DNA of 64,000 bases from Burkholderia sp. Bp8992 (lineage in GTDB: Bacteria > Pseudomonadota > Gammaproteobacteria > Burkholderiales > Burkholderiaceae): NCBI RefSeq assembly GCF_003853705.1, contig NZ_QTQI01000003.1, forward strand, positions 1 through 64,000. The letters are read 5' to 3'. Below, one piece after another: positions 36,389 through 45,257 of the stretch. The first letter of the stretch is position 1. The number at the start of each line of letters is the position of its first letter. Both the position numbers and the translations under genes were made by a program. The notes under the pieces were generated by a model. It had not been told where the DNA came from, made no database searches, and was given only the letters and a program-made list of their open reading frames with translations.

Positions 36389-37867
36389 TCATGCGTATGC
36401 CCCTGCCGCCAGCAGCGGTTGCACGGGCGCTGCCGGCGGCGGCGCGGCAGCGCGTTCCTCGCCGACGACGGACGCACACCGCGCATGGACGCGGCCGGCT
36501 TCGCCCGACTCCATCAGCTTCTCGAGCGCGAACGCGCGTACCACCTCGAGCAGCGAATAACGCTTCGAGAGTCCGACCGAATGGACGACCAGCAGCGATT
36601 TCGATGCAAGGCCGACCAGGCAGTCGAGCACGCGGGTGGCACCCAGTTCGTCGCAGGCCGCCAGCGCGCACGCCGCGTCCAGCCGGAATGCATCCGGAAA
36701 CGCCGCGAGGCGGCACAGCACGGTGCGCTCCGCATCGTCGAGCAACCGATAGCTCCACTCGATGGTGGCCCTGAGGGTCTGCTGGCGCGGATGCGCCGTA
36801 CGCAGACCGCCCGACAACGACAGCACGGACTTGTCGAGATCGGCTGCCAGCCCCTGGATCCCGAGCAACGCGACGCGGGCCGCACCGAGTTCGAGCGCGA
36901 GCGGCAGGCCGCTCAGGCGGCGGCAGATGGACGCGATCGCGTCCAGCGTATTCGCATCCGCGGGAATGTCGGTGCCCATCGCGCGAGCCCGTGCCAGGAA
37001 CATGCGGACGGCGCCGCACGCGACGATCTCGTCGTCGTCCGCGCCGGCCGGCGGCACGGGCAGCGGCCCGACGCGATAGACGCGCTCGCCGGCGACACGC
37101 AGCGGTTCGCGGCTGGTCACGACGAGTATCGCGCCGGCATTCGCGTCCGCGATCGCTTCGCAGAGGTCCGCCAGTTCGTCGACATGCTGCTCGGCATTAT
37201 CGAGCACCAGCATCACGCGCTGCCCGGCGATCGCGCGCACGACATCGGCCGGCGCGGCGTGCGGGCCGCCCGGCAGGTCGAGCGCGTCCAGCAGCGCGGA
37301 CTCCAGCGTCGCGCCGCCCTGCCAGCCGGCGAGATCGATCCGGGCCATCTCGATGCCGTGCATCGCCGACCAGGCCGTGGCGACCTCCAGCGCGAGATGC
37401 GTCTTGCCGACGCCGCCGGGCCCGACCAGCGTGACGAGCGCCTCGTGCTCGAGCAGCGCGTGCAGCTCGGCTGCTTCCTGCTCGCGGCCGATCAGCGGAC
37501 ATTTGCGCGGTGCGCTACCCAGGCGGATGCCGCGCGCCGGCGCGATCCCGTCCGGCTGACGGACGGCATGCGCCAGGTCGACCGGCGGCGCGAGCCGATA
37601 GCCGCGACCCGATTCGGTTCGTATCCACCCGTGCTTGCTGCCGAACAGCTTGCGCAGCGCCGAGATATGCACCTGGATGTTGTTCTCGACCACGATCGTG
37701 TTCGGCCACACCGCCTGCATGATCTCGTCCTTCGACACGAGCCTGCCGGCCGCCTTCACCAGCAGCTCGAGAATCTCGAATGCCCGGGCGCCGATATACC
37801 GGGGCTGCCCGTCGACGCGAACTTCGCGGCATTCAAGGGAAACCGTTACCCGCCCGAACGTGTACAT
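36389..37867 (-). CDS. Winged-helix transcriptional regulator with NTPase domain, paralogue 2
   Basis: A 492-residue relative of the regulators at 25753 and 51509, with the shortest C-terminus. The winged helix is residues 1-95 (ARAFEILELLVKAAGRLVSK, VVENNIQVHISALRKLFGSK, TESGRGYRLAPP). The ATPase has Walker A GPGGVGKT (149-156), Walker B VMLVLDNAEQHVDEL and a TSREPL sensor, then LPLALELGAARVALLGIQ and HPRQQTLRATIEWSYRLLDD. It ends soon after the helical linker (PVQPLLAAGAYA), without the long repeat-like tail of paralogue 3. It is divergent from the giant kinase gene, with a 248-base promoter region between. Confidence 0.93.
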   Translation of the reverse strand: MYTFGRVTVSLECREVRVDGQPRYIGARAFEILELLVKAAGRLVSKDEIMQAVWPNTIVVENNIQVHISALRKLFGSKHGWIRTESGRGYRLAPPVDLAHAVRQPDGIAPARGIRLGSAPRKCPLIGREQEAAELHALLEHEALVTLVGPGGVGKTHLALEVATAWSAMHGIEMARIDLAGWQGGATLESALLDALDLPGGPHAAPADVVRAIAGQRVMLVLDNAEQHVDELADLCEAIADANAGAILVVTSREPLRVAGERVYRVGPLPVPPAGADDDEIVACGAVRMFLARARAMGTDIPADANTLDAIASICRRLSGLPLALELGAARVALLGIQGLAADLDKSVLSLSGGLRTAHPRQQTLRATIEWSYRLLDDAERTVLCRLAAFPDAFRLDAACALAACDELGATRVLDCLVGLASKSLLVVHSVGLSKRYSLLEVVRAFALEKLMESGEAGRVHARCASVVGEERAAAPPPAAPVQPLLAAGAYA

Positions 37868-38115
37868 GATCCGCACTCGCTTATGCTGCTCCGCACCTTG
37901 CGCCGCCTCGCGAAGCGACACCCCCTGGTTCGCCCGCCGGATCCGCATCGCTGCGTACCGGGAGACTTGACCCTATCGTATGGCGCGGCAGGCGCGCCGG
38001 CCATTATCCATAGGTTTAGTCGGGTACCGGCCGGCCCGGTCGACGGAAACGACGTGCACGCAGGTACTGCGGAGTTCGTCCGGCTGGTGGACAATGCACG
38101 GGCCGCCGCACGACC

Positions 38116-41100
38116 GTGCGCAGTCCAGCCCGGCCGATTCCGCATGACGAGCCGGTTACGCCCTGTTCCACCCAGCCTGCCCCCACCGTGAACCAACCCT
38201 TGCACGCCCCGAACGACCCGAAGCCAATGGATGCCGACTGGCTGGCACGCGCCCGCCTGTCGAATGCCGTCCGCTCGGGCGACGTGCTGCGGTTCGACCT
38301 GGCCGACGCCGAAACGGGGCGCGTGTGGTCCGCGTGTCAGACCGGGTGGGAATCCGACCAGCGCTGCCGGCAGTTCGAGCACGAATACGCATTGAACGAA
38401 GCGCTGGACCCGGCGTGGGCGCTCACGCCGGTTGCGCTGATCCGCGCCGCGGATGGCCCGGTGCTCGTCTATCCGCGCCCGAACGTGCGCGTGTTCGACG
38501 CGCTGGCGGACGGGCGGCTGCCGCTCGACGTCTTGCTCGATGCGGCGATCCAGGCCGTGCGCGCGCTCGGCGAGCTTCACCGGCGCGGCTGGCTGCATGG
38601 CGATCTGCAACCGGCCAGTTTCGTCATCGCACCGGACGGCACGGTCATGCTCCGCTCGTTCGCCCATGCGTGGGACCGCCGGACGGAACGCGCGGCGGCG
38701 AGCACGATGCGCGCCGATTTCGCTGCCTACGCGGCGCCCGAAGTCTCGGAAGGCTCATGGGTCGACGAACGCTCCGACCTGTACGCGTTCGGCATCACGC
38801 TGTTCCGCCTGCTGACGGGCGCGATGCCTTACAAGGCGGCGTCGACGTCCGAATGGATGCACGCGCACGTCGCCATGCAGCCGGCGCCGGCCACGACCTT
38901 TCGCGACGACGTGCCGGCCGTCCTGAACGACCTGATCCTGAAACTGATCGCCAAGGAGCCCGCCGATCGCTACCCGTCCTGCGAAACGGTGCAGCACGAT
39001 CTCGAACGTGTCCTGCGCGACTGGCTGGCGGCAGGTCGCGTCGAGCCGTTCGCGCTCGGCGGCAACGATCCGCTCGCCCGTTTGCACGCGCCGGACCTGC
39101 TGGTCGGCCGCGAAGCCGAATCCCGCCGGCTCGAGGCGGTGCTGGCGGCCGTGTCGCGAACCGGCGAGACGGCCATCGTGCTGATCGACGGGCCGGCCGG
39201 CATCGGCAAGACCGCGCTCGCGGAGGACTTCATGCGCCATGCGCGAGCGGCATCGCGCCCGCCCTGGTGCACGTCGGCGAAAGTCGATCAGTTCCAGCCC
39301 GCACGGCCCTACGCGCCCGTGCTGCAGGCATTGCGCACGCTGCTCGGCAGCGCGCTGGCCAGGCCCGAGGACGAGATCGCGGCGATCGCCGCGCGGCTGC
39401 GCGACTGCGTGGGCCGTCAGGCCGGCCCGCTGTCCGGCATCTTCCCGGAGATTGCATGGCTGCTCGATGTCGAGCCCGTCGCGTTCGATCCTGCCGATAC
39501 GATTCCGGAATTTCATCTGTGCCAGATCGTCGTGAATGCCTTCCGTGCGTTCGCGGCGCCGGCCGAACCGCTCGTCATGGCACTGGACGACATTCAGTGG
39601 GCAGACGACGCGACCCTCGCGTTTCTCGCGTCGATCGCGGTCGACCCGCCGGCCAACTTCTGCATCGTGGCCGGTTATCGAAGCGGCCCGCAACACGACC
39701 ACCGGCCGGCCTTCCGCCGCTTCCTGCAACAGCTCGACCCCGCCCGCCTGTCGGCGCTGACGCTGGCGCCGCTCGATGTGCCCGACGTCACGCACATGCT
39801 GGCCGGCATGCTCGGGGAGGCGCCGGCCCGGCTGTCCGGCCTCGGCGACATCGTTCACCGCAGGACGGGCGGCAATCCGTTCTACATCCAGCAACTGCTG
39901 CGCACGCTGATCGACGAGCGGCTCCTCGGCTACGACCCGGCGACGCAAACGTGGCAATGGCATTCGGCCGACATCGACGCGCGCCACCTGACCGAGAACG
40001 TCGTGAGCCTGCTCGCGATCCGAATGCAGCGGCTGCCGGCCGAATCGAGAACGCTGCTGTCGCTGCTGGCCTGTATCGGCACCGATGCCGACGACGCCCT
40101 GTTGTGCGCGGCCGCCGGCAAGACGTTTGCCGAACTCCGCTTCTGGCTGGACCCCGTGCGCCAGGCGGGCTTCGTGTCGCTTTCGGAAAACCGCTGGCGC
40201 TGCGTTCACGACCGCGTCGTCGAGGCCGTCCATGCGCTCGCCGGGCACGCGGAGCGGGCGCAGTGCCACGCCCGGATCGCCGCCGCGATGCTCGGCCGCA
40301 CGCACGCGCAGTCGACCGAATCGCTGCTGGAACTCGCCGCCCAGATCGAGCAGGCGAAAGCCGCGCCGCTCGACGGCGCGCTCGCGCTCGCTTTCGCGGA
40401 GGCGCTGGTCGCGGCCGCGGAGGCGGCGGCTACGGCCGCCGCGTGCGAGCGCGCGTTGTCGTTTCTCGCGTCCGCACAAGCGCTGCTCGGTCCGCACGCA
40501 TGGTTGCAACACGACGGCCTCGCGAGCCGGATCGGCATCCTGCGCAGCCGCCTGCTGCTCGCGATCGGCGAAACCGCGCAGGCATCGGACGCGATCGACG
40601 AGCTCATGGCACGTACACGCACGCCGGCCGATCGCGCCGAGGCACACCGGCTGAAGGCCGCGCAGCTCACCGTGGAATCGCGCTACCGGCAGGCCGTCGA
40701 CGTCGCGCTGGCCGGGCTGGCGCAGCTCGGCGTGGAACTGCCGGCCGAGCCAGCCGAGGCCGATCTCGCGGCGGCCTGCGACGCCGTGCGGGAAGCACTC
40801 GACGGCCGCGCCATCCGCGACCTCGTCGACCTGCCCCTGATGACCGATACGCGCGTCGAAGCGACGATGGCGCTGCTGACCGCACTCGAAGCCGCGATGT
40901 TCTATCCGAGCGGCGGGCTGATGCTGCTGCATTTCGCGACGATGGTCCGGCTGACCCTGCGCCACGGCGTCACCGCCGCGTCGGTGCAGGGGCTCGCGTG
41001 GTACGGCGTCGGCATCGCCGAGCATCACGACGCGTTTGAAGACGGCTTCGAATTCGCGAAGGTCGCGCTCGCGCTGGTCGATCGCCACGGCTTCGAGCGC

Positions 41101-43311
41101 TACCGCTCGGCGACGCTGATCGCGCTCGACCAGGTGAGCGTCTGGACCCAGCCGCTGTCGTACGCACTCGACCGTGCGCGCGATGCGAAAGCGGCGGGCA
41201 ATGCGAGCGCCGAGCTGCGCTGGATGTGCTACAGCTGCAACCACATCGTCAGCGATCTGCTCTCGATGGGCGAAGCGCTGCCGGCGATCCGCGACGAAAT
41301 CGATCCGCTGCTGCAGATCGCGCGCGGCGCGCGATACGACGACATCGTCGACCTCGTGTCCACCCAGTCCGAATTCGTCGACGCGCTGCAACTTGGTTAC
41401 CACCTGCCGATCGGCACCTGGCGCGCCCGTGCGTCGACGAAGACGCCGATGACGGTCCTGCAGTTCTGGACCGACGTGCTCGCCGGGCAGGCGGCCTTCA
41501 TCTACGGCGACGCGGACGCGGCGCGTGCGTCGCTCGATGCCGCCGCATCGAGCGCGTGGTCGACGCCCGCGCACATCATGCTGTCCGACTTCCACCTGTT
41601 CGGCGTGCTGGCCGGAATCGCGAGCGATCGCGGCGCCACGCCGCCCGAGCGGCTGCTCGAACGGCATGCGCCGCAACGCGCCCGCTTCGCCGCGTGGAGC
41701 GAGCACAATCCGGCCACGTTCCGCAACAAGCTCGCGCTGATCGACGCCGAATTCGCGCGCGTGCGCGGCGATCATGTCGTCGCGATGCAGCAGTACGAGT
41801 CCTCGGCCAGCCTCGCGGCGGAACACGGTTTCGTGCACGAACAGGCGCTCGCGCACGAACTGGCCGCGCATCACGCCACCTCGCTCGGACTCGCCGGCCC
41901 CGCACGCCACCAGCTGCGGCTCGCCCATGCGTGCTACCGGCGCTGGGGCGCGACCGGCAAGGCGCAGGCGATGGAAGTGCAGCATCCGTTCCTCGTGATG
42001 GACCCGTCGCCGGGCCGCACGGCCATGCCCGCGCGCGAAGATCTCGATTTCGCGCTCGCGATGCGCGCAGCCCATCTGCTGTCCGAAGAAATCGTGCTGG
42101 AGCGCCTGATCCAGACGCTGATGCGCAACATGATCGAATACGCCGGCGCACGCTACGGGCTGCTGCTGCTCGCCCGGCACGACCGGCTGACGATCGAGGC
42201 GACCGCGCGCGTCGTCGGCAGCGACGTGATCGTCGATATCGCCCGCGGCGAACCCACCGAGCAGGATGTCCCGCTGTCGATCCTGAATACCGTCGCCCGG
42301 ACCCGCAAGCAGGTCGTGCTCGCAAATGCACAGCGCGAAGGCGTGCCCGACCACGCCGACAGCCTGCGCGCCCACCCGACGCGCTCGCTGTTCTGCCTGC
42401 CGTTGTTGAAGCAGGGTGCGCTGATCGGCATGCTGTATCTCGAGAATGCATTGACCAACGGCGTGTTTTCGCCGCGGCGTATCGCAATGCTGGAAGTGCT
42501 CGCGCCGCAAGCGGCCAATGCGCTCGAATCCGCCCGGCTCTATGCGGAACTGATCGACGAGAATGCGCGCCGGCTCGAGACCGAGGCCGCGCTGCGGCAT
42601 GCACGGACCGAGCTCGCACGCACCGCGCACATGACGGTGATGGCCGAGCTGGCCGCGTCGATCGCGCACGAGATCAATCAGCCGCTGACGAGCATCGTGT
42701 CGAGCGTCGGCGCGTGCATGCGCTGGCTGCGCGGCACGCAACCCGATCTCGGCGAAGCGCTCGCGAGCCTCGAAGACATCCGTGCCTCCGGCGTGCGTGC
42801 GGCCGACATCGTCCGCGCGTTGCGATCGCTCGCACGCCAGGCACCGCCCGCGCTGGCCCCCCTCGCGATCGACGACCTGATTCGCGACATGCTGCATCTC
42901 ACCGCGACCGAAATCGACGCGAAGCAGGTCGCGCTACGCGTCGACCTGCAATGCGGCGATATCGCCGTGATGGCGGATCGCACCCAGCTCCAGCAGGTGA
43001 TCCTGAACCTGGTCACCAACGCGCTCGACGCGACCGACGGACTGGCCACGTCGCGCGAGCTCGAGATCGCTTCGCACGTCGGCGACGGTCATGCAGTCGT
43101 CTCCGTCGCCGACCGCGGCGCCGGCATCGATGCCGACATCGCGAACCGGATCTTCGATCCGTTCTTCACGACGAAATCGCACGGCATGGGGATGGGCCTG
43201 GCGATCTGCCGCTCGATCGTCGAAGCGCATGGCGGCACGCTCGACGCCGCGCCGCGCGACGGGAACGGCACCGTGCTGACGTTCCGGCTGCCGGTGTCGA
43301 CGACACGCTGA
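38116..43311 (+). CDS. Giant pseudokinase / AAA ATPase / GAF / histidine kinase
   Basis: A 1731-residue cytoplasmic sensor. Residues about 55-305 have a Ser/Thr-kinase-like fold, but key residues are changed: no VAIK lysine is visible, the catalytic loop reads HGDLQPASF (Asn lost), and the DFG position reads RSF. An AAA/STAND ATPase follows, with Walker A GPAGIGKT (359-366) and Walker B LVMALDDIQWAD (487-497). Then come a long helical region (about 600-1300), a GAF domain (about 1325-1475), and a histidine kinase with His1518 in IAHEINQPLTSIVSSV, N box VILNLVTNALDAT and GMGMGLAICRSIVEAHGG. Start choice is uncertain: this GTG, GTG 38188 or ATG 38227. The likely partners are the two regulators at 35165-36285. 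Confidence 0.9.
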   Translation: MRSPARPIPHDEPVTPCSTQPAPTVNQPLHAPNDPKPMDADWLARARLSNAVRSGDVLRFDLADAETGRVWSACQTGWESDQRCRQFEHEYALNEALDPAWALTPVALIRAADGPVLVYPRPNVRVFDALADGRLPLDVLLDAAIQAVRALGELHRRGWLHGDLQPASFVIAPDGTVMLRSFAHAWDRRTERAAASTMRADFAAYAAPEVSEGSWVDERSDLYAFGITLFRLLTGAMPYKAASTSEWMHAHVAMQPAPATTFRDDVPAVLNDLILKLIAKEPADRYPSCETVQHDLERVLRDWLAAGRVEPFALGGNDPLARLHAPDLLVGREAESRRLEAVLAAVSRTGETAIVLIDGPAGIGKTALAEDFMRHARAASRPPWCTSAKVDQFQPARPYAPVLQALRTLLGSALARPEDEIAAIAARLRDCVGRQAGPLSGIFPEIAWLLDVEPVAFDPADTIPEFHLCQIVVNAFRAFAAPAEPLVMALDDIQWADDATLAFLASIAVDPPANFCIVAGYRSGPQHDHRPAFRRFLQQLDPARLSALTLAPLDVPDVTHMLAGMLGEAPARLSGLGDIVHRRTGGNPFYIQQLLRTLIDERLLGYDPATQTWQWHSADIDARHLTENVVSLLAIRMQRLPAESRTLLSLLACIGTDADDALLCAAAGKTFAELRFWLDPVRQAGFVSLSENRWRCVHDRVVEAVHALAGHAERAQCHARIAAAMLGRTHAQSTESLLELAAQIEQAKAAPLDGALALAFAEALVAAAEAAATAAACERALSFLASAQALLGPHAWLQHDGLASRIGILRSRLLLAIGETAQASDAIDELMARTRTPADRAEAHRLKAAQLTVESRYRQAVDVALAGLAQLGVELPAEPAEADLAAACDAVREALDGRAIRDLVDLPLMTDTRVEATMALLTALEAAMFYPSGGLMLLHFATMVRLTLRHGVTAASVQGLAWYGVGIAEHHDAFEDGFEFAKVALALVDRHGFERYRSATLIALDQVSVWTQPLSYALDRARDAKAAGNASAELRWMCYSCNHIVSDLLSMGEALPAIRDEIDPLLQIARGARYDDIVDLVSTQSEFVDALQLGYHLPIGTWRARASTKTPMTVLQFWTDVLAGQAAFIYGDADAARASLDAAASSAWSTPAHIMLSDFHLFGVLAGIASDRGATPPERLLERHAPQRARFAAWSEHNPATFRNKLALIDAEFARVRGDHVVAMQQYESSASLAAEHGFVHEQALAHELAAHHATSLGLAGPARHQLRLAHACYRRWGATGKAQAMEVQHPFLVMDPSPGRTAMPAREDLDFALAMRAAHLLSEEIVLERLIQTLMRNMIEYAGARYGLLLLARHDRLTIEATARVVGSDVIVDIARGEPTEQDVPLSILNTVARTRKQVVLANAQREGVPDHADSLRAHPTRSLFCLPLLKQGALIGMLYLENALTNGVFSPRRIAMLEVLAPQAANALESARLYAELIDENARRLETEAALRHARTELARTAHMTVMAELAASIAHEINQPLTSIVSSVGACMRWLRGTQPDLGEALASLEDIRASGVRAADIVRALRSLARQAPPALAPLAIDDLIRDMLHLTATEIDAKQVALRVDLQCGDIAVMADRTQLQQVILNLVTNALDATDGLATSRELEIASHVGDGHAVVSVADRGAGIDADIANRIFDPFFTTKSHGMGMGLAICRSIVEAHGGTLDAAPRDGNGTVLTFRLPVSTTR

Positions 43312-43330
43312 CGCATGAACGCCCGCGCTG

Positions 43331-43351
43331 GAACGGGCCGTGCGCCCGTTC
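43331..43351. terminator. Stem-loop after the giant kinase gene
   Basis: GAACGGGC, 5-base loop, GCCCGTTC: a perfect 8-bp stem 20 bases after the stop codon. The following AGAACGTTT is not a clean T run, so termination may be partial. Confidence 0.5.
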
Positions 43352-43479
43352 AGAACGTTTCAGCGCAGCTTCAGGAAATGACGCCGGCGCGCGCGTAGAC
43401 TGCTTCCATCCACTCGCGCGCAGGCCACGGCTCGCACGCGGGCCCCCATACCGGCCAAACCGGTTCGCGTGGAGCGCGC

Positions 43480-44760
43480 ATGAAGCACAAACGACTCTGG
43501 TTCGGCGCGGCAGGCGTCGCGATCGCCGGCCTGGCGGTCGCGATCGGCATCATGGTTCGACCGTCGATCGCGCCGATCGATCCGCCTGCCCGTGCGTCGT
43601 TCGATCCGCAACTGATCAAGGCCGGCGCACGCGTGGTTGCACTGGGCGACTGCGTCGTCTGCCACACCGCACAGGACGGCAAGCCGTTCGCCGGCGGGCT
43701 GCCGCTCGCGACGCCGTTCGGCACGATCTACGCGACCAACATCACGCCGGATGCCGACACCGGCATCGGCCGCTGGTCGCGTGACGCGTTCGCGCGCGCG
43801 CTGCGCAGCGGCATCGCCCGCGACGGCCATCCGCTCTACCCGGCCTTTCCGTACATTCACTTCACGCGGATGTCCGACGACGACATCGCAGCCGCGTACG
43901 CGTACCTGATGACCCGCGAACCGATCCAGACGAAGACGCCCGCGAACGACCTGATCTTCCCGCTCAACTTCCGTCCGCTGGTCGCGTTCTGGAACGTGCT
44001 GTTCCTGCGCGAGGGCGCCTACCAGCCGGACCCGTCGCAATCCGCCCAATGGAATCGCGGCAAGCTGCTCGTCGACGGACTCGGACACTGTGCGTCCTGC
44101 CACTCGCCGCTGAATGCAATCGGCGGCGAACAGGCCGGCAAGATGTTCGACGGCGGCATCGTCGACGGCTGGGAAGCACCGCCGCTCAACGCGCTCGGCA
44201 ACGCCGTCCACCCGTGGACGCAAGCGCAGCTGGTCACGTACCTGCGCACCGGCCGCGCGAGCGAGCATGGCGCGGCCGCCGGGCCGATGCTCCCCGTCAC
44301 GCGCGATCTCGCGACGGTGCCGGTGGAGGATGTCGAGGCCATCGCGGCCTATCTCCTGTCGATCCAGAAGCCTGCCGCGCCACGGCCCGCGACGGCCGCC
44401 GCCGGACGCGAAGCGACGACGCCTGCCGGCCGGCGCGGCGCGGTGCTGTTCCAGGCGTCGTGCGCGCAGTGCCACGGGCCGGCAGCGCCGATGCAGTCGA
44501 TCGGCGAGCGTCCGACGCTCGCGTTCAGCACCGCGGTCGCCGCCGACACGCCGCGCAACGCGATCCAGATGATGTTCAACGGGATCGGTTGGCATGGCGA
44601 GGACACGCTGAACTACATGCCGTCCTATCTCGACCAGTACGACGACGCGCAGATCGCGGACCTCGCCGCCTACCTCCGCGAAACGTACTCCGATCGCCCC
44701 GCATGGAGCGGCATCGACACCCTGGCCGCGAAGCTCAGAAAGGAGGACAGCGCGCGATGA
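43480..44760 (+). CDS. Three-haem cytochrome c subunit of a periplasmic dehydrogenase
   Basis: A 426-residue cytochrome c with an N-terminal membrane anchor or signal (LWFGAAGVAIAGLAVAIGIM). It has three CxxCH haem sites: CVVCH (58-62), CASCH (203-207) and CAQCH (327-331). Its layout is that of the alcohol/nicotinate dehydrogenase cytochrome subunits. It passes electrons from the molybdenum enzyme encoded next to the respiratory chain at the periplasmic face of the inner membrane. It overlaps the next gene by ATGA, so the three subunits form one operon. Confidence 0.95.
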   Translation: MKHKRLWFGAAGVAIAGLAVAIGIMVRPSIAPIDPPARASFDPQLIKAGARVVALGDCVVCHTAQDGKPFAGGLPLATPFGTIYATNITPDADTGIGRWSRDAFARALRSGIARDGHPLYPAFPYIHFTRMSDDDIAAAYAYLMTREPIQTKTPANDLIFPLNFRPLVAFWNVLFLREGAYQPDPSQSAQWNRGKLLVDGLGHCASCHSPLNAIGGEQAGKMFDGGIVDGWEAPPLNALGNAVHPWTQAQLVTYLRTGRASEHGAAAGPMLPVTRDLATVPVEDVEAIAAYLLSIQKPAAPRPATAAAGREATTPAGRRGAVLFQASCAQCHGPAAPMQSIGERPTLAFSTAVAADTPRNAIQMMFNGIGWHGEDTLNYMPSYLDQYDDAQIADLAAYLRETYSDRPAWSGIDTLAAKLRKEDSAR

Positions 44761-45257
44761 TCACCCTCACCGTGAATGGCGTGCGGCACACGCTCGACAT
44801 CGATCCGTCCACGCCGCTCCTTTATGCGCTGCGCAACGACCTGCACCTGCACGGCGCGAAGTTCGGCTGCGGCCTCGGACAATGCGGCGCGTGCACCGTG
44901 ATCGTCGACGACAAGCCGATGTTCTCGTGCCTGATCCCGGTCGCCGCGATCGGCGAGCGCCGCGTCAGGACCCTCGAGAGCCTCGGCACCGCCGAGCATC
45001 CGGGCAAGCTTCAGCAAGCGTTCATCGATCACCAGGCGGCGCAATGCGGTTATTGCATCGCCGGCATGATCATGCGCGCGCAGGCGCTGCTCGAACGCAA
45101 CCCGAAACCCACCGAACGCGAGCTGCGCACGCACATGGAACCGAATCTGTGCCGCTGCGGCACGCACATGCGGATCCTGGCGGCCGTGCGCCAGGTCGCG
45201 GGCTTGCCGGAACCGGAACCGGCAGCCGCTCCGGTCATGATCAGAAAGGGGCTCTGA
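44757..45257 (+). CDS. [2Fe-2S] small subunit of molybdenum hydroxylase (IorA-like)
   Basis: A 166-residue iron-sulphur subunit of the xanthine oxidase family. The plant-type ferredoxin cluster is held by Cys38, 43, 46 and 58 (KFGCGLGQCGACTVIVDDKP). The second cluster is held by Cys97, 100, 132 and 134 (QCGYCIAGMI and LCRCGTHMRI). There is no FAD subunit in the operon, as in the isoquinoline 1-oxidoreductase and nicotinate dehydrogenase type. It takes electrons from the molybdenum subunit and passes them to the cytochrome. Confidence 0.96.
   Translation: MITLTVNGVRHTLDIDPSTPLLYALRNDLHLHGAKFGCGLGQCGACTVIVDDKPMFSCLIPVAAIGERRVRTLESLGTAEHPGKLQQAFIDHQAAQCGYCIAGMIMRAQALLERNPKPTERELRTHMEPNLCRCGTHMRILAAVRQVAGLPEPEPAAAPVMIRKGL

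Noticed and set aside
38755-42897. 1380-codon minus-strand frame
   Set aside because: It mirrors the giant kinase gene in a third-position GC-rich frame; composition is Arg, Gly and Ala without motifs.
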